Of a stretch of DNA of 64,000 nucleotides, positions 44,614-53,481 are shown one piece after another. The stretch lies in assembly GCF_910593845.1 (NCBI RefSeq), contig NZ_CAJVAS010000003.1, positions 1-64,000 on the forward strand, read 5' to 3'. Under the pieces are notes generated by a model. The model saw only the letters and a list, made by a program, of their open reading frames with translations, was not told the DNA's origin and made no database searches. This stretch comes from Paenibacillus solanacearum (GTDB taxonomy: Bacteria; Bacillota; Bacilli; Paenibacillales; NBRC-103111). The stretch's first letter is position 1, and each line of letters begins with the position of its first letter. A program made the position numbers and the translations under genes.

Positions 44614-45444
44614 ATGTCAAGCATGCTTCGGAACAAAAATCTGTATTTGAAAGCGTTAACAATCGTGGTGTTAAGCTTTGCCTTTGCTTTTTCTTCGGCG
44701 TTTGCCGCCGGTGTACCCGCACTGGTCATTACCCAAATCGTGCCGGACACGGATAATGTCGATTTGGGCGGAACGTCCGGCGACGGATATGAGCTTGTCG
44801 AGCTGTACAATGCCAGCGGCAAAGAGTTCAAAACGAAAGGGCACAATATCGTTTACGCTTATAGCGATGACATTAACGACGCCAAAAACCAGATTTGGTC
44901 CCTTGGGGACAAAACGATTCCAGCCAACGGATTTTTATATGTGTGGGTTAAACAGGAAAAGAACGGCGTTTCCTTAGCCGATTTCGCTAAATATTGGAAA
45001 ATTAAAGAAGACCAAGTCGTGAGCGTGAAATCCGATGGGATGGCTAACGGCTCCCGCCGCGTGCTGTTCGTCGCTTCCCCGGATAAAAAAGAAGTGAGCC
45101 GCGCGCCTTACAACGACAAGGACGTGGCCGTCGAAGTGAATAAAAGTTTCGTGTACGGCTACAACGCCGACGGTTCGACGAAGCTGCTGGGCGCGAAGCA
45201 GGACATCACGCTTGGCAAGCTTCGCTCCGGGCAAATCGCCGGCGCCGCGACTTCCGCTCCAGCTCCGGCTCCGGCCGCTTCCACCGCCAAAGGTGCAGTC
45301 CCGCAGGCGATGCCGAAGACAGGACTGGGCGGTGCGGAGAATGTGGATCACACCGGCATGCTGCCGTGGGCTGCCGGCGCGTTGGCGCTGGCCGTCGCCG
45401 CTACAGTCGCCGTAGTGCGCCGCAAAGCCGCACAGCAGCAGTAG
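44614..45444 (+). CDS. Lamin-tail-domain surface protein with sortase signal
   Basis: A 276-residue exported protein. The signal peptide (1-32) ends SSAFAAG; residues about 36-150 form a lamin-tail (LTD) Ig-like domain with QIVPDTDNVDLGGTSGDGYELVELYNASGKE. A Pro/Ala-rich linker leads to MPKTG (an LPXTG variant) at about residue 236, then a hydrophobic helix (WAAGALALAVAATVAVV) and RRKAAQQQ, a complete cell-wall sorting signal. A strong AGGAGG lies in the leader. The sortase gene 124 bases downstream is the obvious anchoring enzyme. Confidence 0.8.
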   Translation: MSSMLRNKNLYLKALTIVVLSFAFAFSSAFAAGVPALVITQIVPDTDNVDLGGTSGDGYELVELYNASGKEFKTKGHNIVYAYSDDINDAKNQIWSLGDKTIPANGFLYVWVKQEKNGVSLADFAKYWKIKEDQVVSVKSDGMANGSRRVLFVASPDKKEVSRAPYNDKDVAVEVNKSFVYGYNADGSTKLLGAKQDITLGKLRSGQIAGAATSAPAPAPAASTAKGAVPQAMPKTGLGGAENVDHTGMLPWAAGALALAVAATVAVVRRKAAQQQ

Positions 45445-45568
45445 CGCTTATTGCGGCAGCAAGCCGACTGTGCTTGCTGCCGCTTTCGCGCCGCGAGGGG
45501 AAATTTCCGCGAACCGGATGAATTGCAACGCATGGTTCACGAATCGCATGATTTGAGAGGGGATGCAA

Positions 45569-46339
45569 GTGAACAAGTGGTGGTCCCGGCTGCGGCGCAA
45601 CAAGCTGGCGCTTTGCCTGATGGCCGCATCCGTCCTCTGCGTCATGATGGCGGTGAAAGAATACGCCAGCGCCAATGAGAGCCGGCGGCAGATCGCCGAT
45701 TATTTGCGGCAAGACGTCGCGGCGGCGCCCGGCGCGGGGACAACGGCGGCAGGCCGCATCGTGCAGGAATTGGCGAAGGAACTCGCGACGGAGGAGCTAG
45801 AGGCCGCACAGGAGTCTGAGGCTGCGGTGCCGGGCGTTCCCGCCGCCTCAAGCACAGTAACCGAGGCGGTATATGTGCCGCCGAAGTTCGAGGGCATCGT
45901 GCCGGCGACCATTGAAATTCCGGCGATCAAGCTGCCGCCTTCCAGCATAATCAAGGTCGGCTTGCTGCCGAGCGGCGAGATGGACGTGCCGGAGGACTGG
46001 CATACGGCCGGATGGTTCGAGCCGGGCTATTTGCCCGGCGAACCGGGCAATGCGGTCATGTCCGGTCATGTCGATAACCGGGAAGGGCTCGGCGTATTCT
46101 TTTTCCTCAAGTCGCTGGAGGCCGGAGATCGAATCATTGTCGCGGACGAAGCCGGCAAGAAGCTGACGTTCGTCGTCAAGAAGCTGGAAATGTATAAGCC
46201 GGAGGACGCGCCGCTCGAGGACATCTTCGGGGAATCCACGGTGCCGCGGCTGAACCTGATCACCTGCACCGGAACCTTCAGCGCGAAGACGCTTAGCTAC
46301 GACAAGCGGCTCGTCGTCTACAGCGAGCTGGAAATGTAA
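45569..46339 (+). CDS. Sortase (class F-like)
   Basis: A 256-residue transpeptidase that cleaves the sorting signal and attaches the protein to the wall. One N-terminal membrane helix (LALCLMAASVLCVMMAV) is followed by an Ala/Glu-rich linker and the beta-barrel catalytic domain. The triad is visible: His167 in MSGHVDN, Cys233 in LITCTG and Arg247 in YDKRLVVY. Class F is suggested by the arrangement and IKLPPS entry, but classes D and F are hard to separate by eye. GTG 45569 with AGAGGGG is preferred to ATG 45563. It follows its likely substrate and ends at a terminator. Confidence 0.85.
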   Translation: MNKWWSRLRRNKLALCLMAASVLCVMMAVKEYASANESRRQIADYLRQDVAAAPGAGTTAAGRIVQELAKELATEELEAAQESEAAVPGVPAASSTVTEAVYVPPKFEGIVPATIEIPAIKLPPSSIIKVGLLPSGEMDVPEDWHTAGWFEPGYLPGEPGNAVMSGHVDNREGLGVFFFLKSLEAGDRIIVADEAGKKLTFVVKKLEMYKPEDAPLEDIFGESTVPRLNLITCTGTFSAKTLSYDKRLVVYSELEM

Positions 46340-46410
46340 GTTGCGATGGATAGTCGCATTTCAGAACGAATAACGAATAACATTGCTTTTTTTTGCAAGC
46401 TGGATCCAAG

Positions 46411-46451
46411 AGCCGGTTTCCCGATACACGCCAACGGGAGACCGGCTTTTT
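46411..46451 (+). terminator. Terminator of the surface-protein/sortase unit
   Basis: AGCCGGTTTCCCG at 46411-46423 pairs with CGGGAGACCGGCT at 46435-46447 with one bulge, followed by TTTT. Confidence 0.85.
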
Positions 46452-46541
46452 GCTGCTTGTCGATTGGTTTCCGCCCGCATTTTCCGATATGATGGAGGGT
46501 GAAGTGCGCCCATATTCCTATTCTCGTAAGGGGTTTTTGCC

Positions 46542-47243
46542 ATGTTTACGATCATGATTGTTGAAGACGACGCGAAGCTGACGCAGCTGCTGCGTTCGCA
46601 TATTGAGAAATATGGGTATACCGCCGCTGCTGTAACGGATTTCGAGCAAGTGACGGAGACGTTCATGCAGATGCGTCCGGATCTTGTCCTGATGGACGTG
46701 AACTTGCCGCGCTTCGACGGTTATTACTGGTGCCGGCAGCTTCGCAAAGTGTCGACATGCCCGATTCTGTTCATCTCGGCCCGCGAGGGCACGATGGAGC
46801 AGGTGATGGCCCTCGAAAACGGCGCGGACGATTATATCGCCAAGCCGTTCGACTATGATGTGGTCATGGCCAAAATCAAAAGCCAGCTCCGCCGCGCCTA
46901 CGGCTCATACGCTTCCGGCAAAAATGAAAGAACGGTGGAATGCGCCGGGCTTGCGCTTTATCCGGAGCGGCTGACACTGACGCTGCAGGGCAGAGCGGTT
47001 GAGCTCAGCCAGAAGGAGTCAAAGCTGATGGAAACGCTGATGGAACGCTGCCCGCGGATCGTCAGCCGCGACCGGCTGCTGGACAAATTATGGGACGAGC
47101 AGCATTTTGTCGACGACAACACGCTGAACGTCTATATTACGCGCGTGCGCAAGAAGCTGGCTGAGCTCGGGATCGAAGAGGCGATCGAGACGGTGCGCGG
47201 CACCGGCTATATGCTGAAGCCAATCTGGAGGGAGCTGTCGTGA
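46542..47243 (+). CDS. OmpR-family response regulator (BceR-like)
   Basis: A 233-residue regulator. The receiver domain has the acidic cluster EDD, phospho-acceptor Asp52 (VLMDVNLPR), and Lys in AKPFDYD. The C-terminal winged helix has DNTLNVYITRVRKKLAELG. In Bce modules this regulator activates the transporter in response to peptide antibiotics. The start follows AAGGGG and the stop overlaps the histidine-kinase start by four bases (GTGA). Confidence 0.9.
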   Translation: MFTIMIVEDDAKLTQLLRSHIEKYGYTAAAVTDFEQVTETFMQMRPDLVLMDVNLPRFDGYYWCRQLRKVSTCPILFISAREGTMEQVMALENGADDYIAKPFDYDVVMAKIKSQLRRAYGSYASGKNERTVECAGLALYPERLTLTLQGRAVELSQKESKLMETLMERCPRIVSRDRLLDKLWDEQHFVDDNTLNVYITRVRKKLAELGIEEAIETVRGTGYMLKPIWRELS

Positions 47244-48235
47244 AGCTGTTCTGGCGCGAGCACGTTCCGCTGATTCTCGTGTATGCCGGCCAGCTGCTGC
47301 TGACCATCCTCGTATGCCGATTGGCCGGGTTTACGGACGATTCCGCGCTGGCATATATTGCGCTTCTCAGCCTGTCGCTGTTGGCGTTCTATATGCTGTA
47401 TCGCTGCGGGACGCATGCCAGGCTGTACCGAATGCTTGCTCGGCCGCCGAAGACGCTGGACGAATCGATCATGCAGCTGGGACATGCTCCGCTGCCGGAA
47501 GCGCTGGAACGGCTGATGCAGACGCAATACCGGCTTTATCAGAACGATATCGGACGGTATCGCAAAAAGCTGGACGATCAGCTCACGTTCATTCACCAGT
47601 GGGTGCATCAGATGAAAACGCCGCTTTCCGTCGTCCATTTGGCGATTCAAGAGGAGAATGACCCCGTCTTCGACAGCATCCGCGAGGAGCTGGACCGGAT
47701 GAAGAAAGGGCTGGAGACGGTGCTGTATGCGGCCAGACTGGAAGCGTTCGAGCAAGATTTTGTCGTCGAGCCGGTAAAGCTCCGTTCCTTGGTCGGCAAA
47801 GTCGTATCCGAGCATAAAAATTTGTTCATTCGCAGCAGCGTATATCCGGAGGTTCAGTTGGACGAGCGGCTCGCCGTCATGTCCGACGACAAATGGCTGG
47901 CGTTCGCGCTCGGCCAGCTCGTAACGAACGCCGTTCGTTATTCCGCCGGACACGGCCGCCGAATCACGATCGCCGCATACCTTCACGGGAACCGGACATG
48001 TCTGGAGGTTCGCGACGAAGGCGTCGGCATCCCGCAGCACGACATCAAGCGGGTGTTCGACCCGTACTTCACAGGCGAGAACGGCCGGAGGTACGGCGAG
48101 TCGACCGGCATGGGCTTGTATCTGGTGAAGGAAATCTGCACACGTCTGGATCACCGCGTCGAGCTGGAATCGGAACCGGATCAAGGAACGACGGTGCGCA
48201 TATGGATGCGGACCGCCCACCTTACAACATTGTAA
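47240..48235 (+). CDS. Intramembrane-sensing histidine kinase (BceS-like)
   Basis: A 331-residue kinase. Two N-terminal helices (about 10-28 and 36-54) with a very short loop between them leave no extracellular sensor domain; such kinases sense flux through their partner ABC transporter. Phospho-acceptor His123 lies in WVHQMKTPLS, and the ATP-binding boxes are LVTNAVRYS, VRDEGVGIP and GMGLYLVK. The GTG start overlaps the regulator stop. A BceR-type palindrome overlaps its stop codon. Confidence 0.9.
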   Translation: MKLFWREHVPLILVYAGQLLLTILVCRLAGFTDDSALAYIALLSLSLLAFYMLYRCGTHARLYRMLARPPKTLDESIMQLGHAPLPEALERLMQTQYRLYQNDIGRYRKKLDDQLTFIHQWVHQMKTPLSVVHLAIQEENDPVFDSIREELDRMKKGLETVLYAARLEAFEQDFVVEPVKLRSLVGKVVSEHKNLFIRSSVYPEVQLDERLAVMSDDKWLAFALGQLVTNAVRYSAGHGRRITIAAYLHGNRTCLEVRDEGVGIPQHDIKRVFDPYFTGENGRRYGESTGMGLYLVKEICTRLDHRVELESEPDQGTTVRIWMRTAHLTTL

Positions 48236-48237
48236 GG
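48220..48237 (+). promoter_or_regulatory. BceR-type operator
   Basis: CCTTACAACATTGTAAGG is an 18-bp perfect inverted repeat with a two-base centre, placed over the stop codon of the kinase gene and 119 bases before the transporter start. BceR-like regulators bind inverted TTACAA/TTGTAA half-sites, so this is probably where the regulator induces the transporter genes. Confidence 0.7.
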
Positions 48238-48355
48238 TTTCTTTAAGATCGGACGATGGGACGCCGGCGTCGGATGCGTTAGGATAGGAGACGAGATGAA
48301 GATCCGGTATGCAGAAGCAGCATAGAACAACCGGAACGGAAGGAGAGACACAGCG

Positions 48356-49129
48356 ATGGGGATGCTGATAACAAAACATTTGGGCAAAGTATACGGCGGC
48401 AACGTCTCGTACCAAGCGCTCAGCGACATTGATCTGGTGATCGAGAAAGGGGAGTTTGTCGGCATTATGGGGCCGTCGGGAAGCGGCAAGACGACACTTC
48501 TGAATCTGGTATCGACGATCGATTCGCCCACCTCCGGCGAGGTGCTGATCAACAATGAAAATCCGCACCAGCTGTCAAGCCATAAGCTGGCGCTGTTTCG
48601 CAGACGCAATCTCGGCTTCGTATTTCAAGATTTCAATCTGCTGGATACGCTCACCATCGGAGAAAATATTATATTGCCGTTAACGCTGGATGGGATAAGC
48701 GTCAAAGTCATGGAAGACAAGCTCAAGCAGGTGGCGGATAAGCTGGGCATCACGCCCATATTGGACAAGCGCACGTATGAGGTGTCCGGTGGACAGCGGC
48801 AGCGCACCGCGATTGCGCGGGCGATCATTCATTCGCCTTCGCTGCTGCTGGCCGACGAGCCGACGGGCAATCTCGATTCCAAATCGTCGCGCGACGTGAT
48901 GGAGACGATGGAGACGATCAATCAGACGGACGGGACGACGATGATGCTTGTCACGCATGACGCGCTGGCCGCAAGCTATTGCCACCGGGTCGTCTTTATC
49001 AAAGACGGGCGATTGTTCAACGAAATTCATCGCGGTCACAACCGGCAGCTGTTTTTCCAGCAAATCATTGATGTGCTCTCGCTGCTGGGCGGCAATGCTC
49101 ACGAGCTGTCGCCATTGCGCGTCAATTAG
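48356..49129 (+). CDS. ABC transporter ATP-binding protein (BceA-like)
   Basis: A 257-residue ATPase of the MacB/LolD-like branch. Walker A GPSGSGKTT, signature VSGGQRQRT and Walker B LLLADEPTGNLDSKS are intact, with switch His in VTHDA. It pairs with the large FtsX-type permease next, which starts 13 bases after its stop. Start ATG 48356 follows AAGGAG. Confidence 0.95.
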   Translation: MGMLITKHLGKVYGGNVSYQALSDIDLVIEKGEFVGIMGPSGSGKTTLLNLVSTIDSPTSGEVLINNENPHQLSSHKLALFRRRNLGFVFQDFNLLDTLTIGENIILPLTLDGISVKVMEDKLKQVADKLGITPILDKRTYEVSGGQRQRTAIARAIIHSPSLLLADEPTGNLDSKSSRDVMETMETINQTDGTTMMLVTHDALAASYCHRVVFIKDGRLFNEIHRGHNRQLFFQQIIDVLSLLGGNAHELSPLRVN

Positions 49130-49142
49130 GAGGGGAACGGAA

Positions 49143-51023
49143 ATGACATTTCGCCAGTTCGCCTTTCGCAACGTAAGCCGGAATAAACGGACGTATGCGG
49201 CGTTTTTTTTGAGCAGCGCGTTTTCGGTGACGATCTTTTTCATTTATGCGGCGTTCATCTTCCATCCGGCCATTTCGGAAGCGCAATTCCACCGTGCGGC
49301 CGTGATGGCGATGACGCTGGCGGAGTATATTGTCTACATCTTTTCGGTGTTCTTCGTATTTTATTCGGTCAGCAGCTTCCTGAAGTCGCGCAAGCGGGAG
49401 TTTGGCGTGCTTGTGATGCACGGGATGACGTACCGTCAGCTGAGATGGATGGTGTTCATCGAGAATATGGTGATTGGCGTGACCGCCATTGCCTGCGGCC
49501 TGGTTGTCGGCCTGCTGTTCGTGAAGCTGTTCATGATGACCGCCTCCAGCATGATGGGCATGGGCGAGCTGCCCTTCTACATGCCGTACCGGGCGGTTGC
49601 GCTTACGGGTGCCGCCTTCATCGCACTGTTTCTGATCATCTCGCTGTTTACCGCTGTGTTAGTACGGGCGAGCAAGCCGATCGATCTGCTGAAGGGGAGC
49701 GCTAAGCCGAAGCCCGAGCCGAAATCGTCACTCATGCTTTCGGTGGTGGCCGCCGTGCTGCTGCTGACCGGCTACGTGATCTCGTTCCTGGTTCAAGGCT
49801 TTGCCGTGGCCGCCGCGCTCGTGCCCGTCACCGTCATGGTTACGGTCGGGACGTACTTCATGTTCACTCAGCTCAGCGTGACCGTCATTCGCGCGATTCG
49901 GGGCAACCGGTACTTGTTCCTGCGTAAGACGAACGTGCTGCTGTTCTCCGATCTCGCTTACCGCATGAAAGATAATGCGCGCATGTTCTTCCTCGTGACG
50001 ATCGTGACGACGGTGTCGATCTGCGCGATGGGGACGTTCATGGGGTTCCAGGAAGCGTTCCATAAGCAAATTACGGATAGTTATCCGTTTGCATACAGCT
50101 ACATGTCTGCCGAGGACAGCAAGGCGATGCCTCGGCAAATCGAAGCGATGGAGGACGAGCTGGCCGTACGCGGCGTTCGTTACGATAAGCTGGAAGCGCG
50201 GCTGCACACGCATGAGCTGCAGGACGGCAAAACGGCAACGATGGTCCGGTTGTCCGATTACAACAAGCTGGCAAGGGCACTGAACCAGCCGCAGCAGACG
50301 CTGCAAGGAAACGAAGCGGCCGCCATCTGGCTTGTGAAGACCGCGCCGCTGCCAGAGAGGGATTGGACGATCAAAGGGACGAGCCTTACGTTACAGGTGA
50401 AGTCGGTGATCGGGCAAACGGTATTTCCACCGGTCATCGGCGGGCCGGTGCTCGTCGTTCCCGACGAAGCCTTTGACACGGCGCCGGCTCCGAACAAGCG
50501 GCAGCTGTACGCGGCGTATCGTACGGAGGCTTCCCAATCGACGGTGGGGACGGGGGAAGCGGTAACCAAGCGCCTCGAAGCGGCAAAATCAGCCGAAGAT
50601 TACTGGTTCGCTTCGTCGGCACTCGTTATCGCGAAGGTGAAGCAAGGATATAATTTGCTGCTGTTCGTCGGGTTGTTCGTAAGCTGCGTATTTTTCGTCG
50701 CATCGGGCAGCTTCCTGTACTTCCGTCTGTATACCGATCTGAACGACGACAAGGAAAAGTACCGTTCGATCCGCAAGTTGGGCTTGACGGACAAAGAGCT
50801 GACCAAGGTCGCTTCGTGGCAAATTGCGCTATTGTTCTTCATTCCATTCGCGATTGCCATCATTCACAGCTCGGTTGCGCTGTACGCGCTTCATAATTTG
50901 CTGCAATCGCCCGTCGTGCGTTCGGCGACAACCGTGTGCAGCCTCTTTCTGGCCGCGCAGCTCGTATACTTCCTTTTTATTCGCTCCCGGTATTTGAAGC
51001 ATTTGAAACGCGCGGCCGGGTAA
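49143..51023 (+). CDS. BceB-like FtsX-family ABC permease
   Basis: A 626-residue permease with about ten membrane helices, starting MTFRQFAFRNVSRNKRTYAAFFLSSAFSVTIFF as BceB proteins do. Between helices about 7 and 8 there is a large extracellular domain (about residues 310-515) that would bind the peptide antibiotic or its lipid target. The C-terminal part has KYRSIRKLGLTDKELTKVASWQIALLFFIPFAIAIIHS. ATG 49143 follows AGGAGGGGAA. With the ATPase it forms a resistance-and-sensing complex for cell-wall-active peptides such as bacitracin; the actual ligand is unknown. Confidence 0.92.
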   Translation: MTFRQFAFRNVSRNKRTYAAFFLSSAFSVTIFFIYAAFIFHPAISEAQFHRAAVMAMTLAEYIVYIFSVFFVFYSVSSFLKSRKREFGVLVMHGMTYRQLRWMVFIENMVIGVTAIACGLVVGLLFVKLFMMTASSMMGMGELPFYMPYRAVALTGAAFIALFLIISLFTAVLVRASKPIDLLKGSAKPKPEPKSSLMLSVVAAVLLLTGYVISFLVQGFAVAAALVPVTVMVTVGTYFMFTQLSVTVIRAIRGNRYLFLRKTNVLLFSDLAYRMKDNARMFFLVTIVTTVSICAMGTFMGFQEAFHKQITDSYPFAYSYMSAEDSKAMPRQIEAMEDELAVRGVRYDKLEARLHTHELQDGKTATMVRLSDYNKLARALNQPQQTLQGNEAAAIWLVKTAPLPERDWTIKGTSLTLQVKSVIGQTVFPPVIGGPVLVVPDEAFDTAPAPNKRQLYAAYRTEASQSTVGTGEAVTKRLEAAKSAEDYWFASSALVIAKVKQGYNLLLFVGLFVSCVFFVASGSFLYFRLYTDLNDDKEKYRSIRKLGLTDKELTKVASWQIALLFFIPFAIAIIHSSVALYALHNLLQSPVVRSATTVCSLFLAAQLVYFLFIRSRYLKHLKRAAG

Positions 51024-51038
51024 CGGCCATGCTGACAG

Positions 51039-51073
51039 ACCGCTCCGTTCCTTTTTTGGAACGGGCGGTTTTT
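51039..51073 (+). terminator. Terminator of the Bce-like module
   Basis: ACCGCTCCGTTCC at 51039-51051 pairs with GGAACGGGCGGT at 51058-51069 with one bulge, and is followed by TTTT. Confidence 0.8.
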
Positions 51074-51266
51074 GTATGTTATCCGGGAAACCTTCGGGAC
51101 AATCCCGGTTTATACTTTTTTTAGATTTCATTTAGAGGCGCTTTACACCTGTTCGTTACGATAGAGATACGGAAAGCTTCGGCAGCGCCGGATGGGCGGT
51201 CATGCACACGCGAACGCTTCTGAAGCGGGTACCATTCCAAATCGATAGTAAGCGGAGGGAAACAGG

Positions 51267-52121
51267 ATGAAGAACAAATGGTTAACGGCAGGCGCATGCA
51301 TCGGGATAGGCGTCATGCTGCTGGCGGGCGGGGCCTACTCGGCCAGAGCCGATGCGCCCGGGTATGAGATGTACAAGACGGCGCTGCAGCAATTGCATTC
51401 GGCGGCGAGCTTCACGGTGACGGCCGATGTGTCTGTAACCGATAATGGGGCGAAGGTGGCCGATGCGCAGGCGGCTGTCAAGCATAACCGCGAGCTGGAA
51501 ACGGTCAGCGTAGCGGCAACCGTCGATCATCTGGGCGAGACGCATTCCATGAACATGTACCGCCAGGATGGACAAATGATTGTGAAAAGCAGTGAAAGCG
51601 ACGTGTATAAAGTCGTCGAGCGCGGTCCAACACAGTGGAAGCAGGACGGTCCGCCCCAAATCGTGGGACATGTCATCGACAACGTGGCAAGCCGCATGTG
51701 GGAGCATGCGAAGGTGGAAGCGGCAGATGACGGCGGCACGCAAATTACGCTGGATCTGACCGGGAGCGAGCTTCCCGTTCCCGTGAAAGCGGTAAGTTCG
51801 TTCATTCTTTCCAAAGCTGCAAACAACCCGAAATGGGAGCAGATGCCAAGGTTGAGCAATAACACTGCGCTGGAGCAAATTCACATAGCGGCGAAGCTCG
51901 GGCCCGATGCGCGAATGGAACGGCAAACTGCGCAATTCGTCGTCACCGGTAACGACGAGGCAGGCGTTCACCACGTGATCGCGGTTCAGCTTGATGCGCA
52001 TATTACCGACGTAGACCGGACGGTATCCGACCGGATTGACTTGACGGATAAGCCATTGGAAACGGTGCAGCCTCGCAACGGGAATCACGAGGCGATAGGG
52101 CGCGGCTGGCACCGCCAGTAA
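51267..52121 (+). CDS. Exported protein of unknown function following the Bce module
   Basis: A 284-residue secreted protein. The signal peptide is residues 1-28 with likely cleavage after SARA; no lipobox Cys. The mature part starts APGYEMYKTALQQLHSAASFTVTADVSV and has alternating strands with QDGQMIVKSSESDVYKVV, similar in style to lipoprotein-carrier beta sheets (LolA/LppX-like) but not enough to name. It follows the terminator of the Bce-like permease and GCGGAGGGAAA; it is co-directional with a small membrane protein 30 bases downstream. Confidence 0.55.
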   Translation: MKNKWLTAGACIGIGVMLLAGGAYSARADAPGYEMYKTALQQLHSAASFTVTADVSVTDNGAKVADAQAAVKHNRELETVSVAATVDHLGETHSMNMYRQDGQMIVKSSESDVYKVVERGPTQWKQDGPPQIVGHVIDNVASRMWEHAKVEAADDGGTQITLDLTGSELPVPVKAVSSFILSKAANNPKWEQMPRLSNNTALEQIHIAAKLGPDARMERQTAQFVVTGNDEAGVHHVIAVQLDAHITDVDRTVSDRIDLTDKPLETVQPRNGNHEAIGRGWHRQ

Positions 52122-52151
52122 CCTTTGGGTGTAGAGAGGAGTTTCGATCCG

Positions 52152-52583
52152 ATGAATGACGATTCCCCCGAACGCCTCCATGGTGACGTTGTTGTCACCG
52201 GTCAGAGCCGGCGAATTCGATCGGTGCGTATCGTCTACGCCTGGCTCGCGGCGATATATTGTCTATGCGTGATCGTCCAAGTGTTTCTGGCCGGTATGGG
52301 TTTATTCGTAAGCTCGAACAGCTGGCAGTGGCATCGCACATTTGCCAATTCGTTTGAACTTGTTTCCGTCGTCATGTTTGCATTGTCGTTTGCGGGACGT
52401 ATCCGCGGCGTGTTGCGCTGGTTCCCGCTCGGGTTGTTCGCGCTCACCGTATTGCAGCATATGACACTGCAGTTGTTCAGCGGTGTGCTCCCCGCGCTGC
52501 ATACCGTCAATGCGCTGCTCTTATTCTGGATGTCACTGGTTTTAATGAAAAATACGTTAAAATGGACAGTCAACTCTAAATAG
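52152..52583 (+). CDS. Small four-helix membrane protein (DUF6220-like)
   Basis: A 143-residue integral membrane protein. A 25-residue hydrophilic N-terminus is followed by four helices, with WHRTFANSFELVSVVMFALSF, FPLGLFALTVLQHMTLQLF and LPALHTVNALLLFWMSLVLM containing His residues in the membrane helices. The arrangement resembles DUF6220 proteins, with moderate confidence. ATG 52152 follows GAGAGGAG. It could bind haem or act as a permease subunit; nothing more can be said. Confidence 0.55.
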   Translation: MNDDSPERLHGDVVVTGQSRRIRSVRIVYAWLAAIYCLCVIVQVFLAGMGLFVSSNSWQWHRTFANSFELVSVVMFALSFAGRIRGVLRWFPLGLFALTVLQHMTLQLFSGVLPALHTVNALLLFWMSLVLMKNTLKWTVNSK

Positions 52584-52847
52584 GTATTTGCGGTGGCCTT
52601 CCGTCTATGCAACCGCCGGCCGGACTTCATATTCTTTACTGTGGATGATACGCGCCATACGTATAGCGTACACAGGGTCCCGTATAGGCTGACGTTTTCT
52701 TGCCCCGGTTCATGGCTAAATGGTCCGGGAGCGGGGAGGTCATGAAATGGAGGTCCCATTGAGCGGGGCCTCTCTTTGCGTGGAGGCGTCCGTCGCATCC
52801 GGGACGGAAGACATGCAGTTCACACTATGTTTCGGGAGGGAAACGTT
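52584..52847. other. Intergenic region, nothing clear
   Basis: No gene, terminator or clear promoter. A few short palindromes (CATACGTATA) occur but none with supporting context. Confidence 0.4.
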
Positions 52848-53255
52848 TTGACATTTATCGGTCAATATCCGCTGTCCGAGTCGGTCATTACGCCTTATAT
52901 CGGCCGGCCGATCGGAGCCATTTTGCCGGATGGCGAATTCGTGTGCGGGGTTATTCAATGCATCCATAACGGGAATCTGGTGCTCAAGCCGCTCGGTGTT
53001 CCGGAGGCGGCCGTGTTAAGCTTAAAGAAGAAAATGGGCGCGCTGCCGCAAGTCAAAGGGTCGGCTGTCCTGCAGTCCAAACGGAATATGAAACGGATGA
53101 ATTTGAAGAGCAAAGCACAGATCAAGGCGTTTGGCCCTTACGGGTATCCTTTCGGTTGGGGCTATGGCAGCTGGGGATGGGGAGCCGGGTTATGGTGGAT
53201 CTGGCCGTTGTTCGCCTTGACGGCGCTGGTGTCGCTGCCCGCTTTCTTCATTTGA
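52848..53255 (+). CDS. Small membrane-associated hypothetical protein with Gly/Trp-rich tail
   Basis: A 135-residue protein. Residues 1-60 look like a beta-barrel or KOW-like fold (YIGRPIGAILPDGEFVCGVIQCIHNGNLVLKPLG), then a basic segment (SKRNMKRMNLKSKAQIKAFGP), a Gly/Trp/Tyr-rich stretch (GYPFGWGYGSWGWG) and a C-terminal hydrophobic helix. The start is probably TTG 52848 behind GGGAGGG; ATG 52827 is an alternative. I do not recognise the family. It is followed by a terminator. Confidence 0.5.
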   Translation: MTFIGQYPLSESVITPYIGRPIGAILPDGEFVCGVIQCIHNGNLVLKPLGVPEAAVLSLKKKMGALPQVKGSAVLQSKRNMKRMNLKSKAQIKAFGPYGYPFGWGYGSWGWGAGLWWIWPLFALTALVSLPAFFI

Positions 53256-53340
53256 GCCGCGGCAGACGATTGGCAGCAAACCTGTTGTCTCCATGATTTC
53301 CTGATGGAGCATCGCAATCATGAACATACGGACGGTCATG

Positions 53341-53371
53341 GCATCCCGAGATTGCGCAGGGGTGCTTTTTT
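53341..53371 (+). terminator. Terminator after the Gly/Trp-rich protein gene
   Basis: GCATCCC at 53341-53347 pairs with GGGGTGC at 53359-53365, followed by TTTTTTAT. Confidence 0.65.
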
Positions 53372-53409
53372 ATACATAAACTAATATTTTCCAAGTCTCG
53401 CTGCCGTGC

Positions 53410-53415
53410 TATAAT
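53410..53415 (+). promoter_or_regulatory. Predicted -10 of the histidine phosphatase gene
   Basis: TATAAT with a weak TTTTCC at the -35 position, 17 bp upstream. It argues against the GTG at 53428 as start because transcription would begin next to it. Confidence 0.35.
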
Positions 53416-53481
53416 GGGCGATACGCCGTGGTGGAGAATGGACTGCTGCCACGCGGAAAAAGGAAGGCGGGTGGAGACGAA

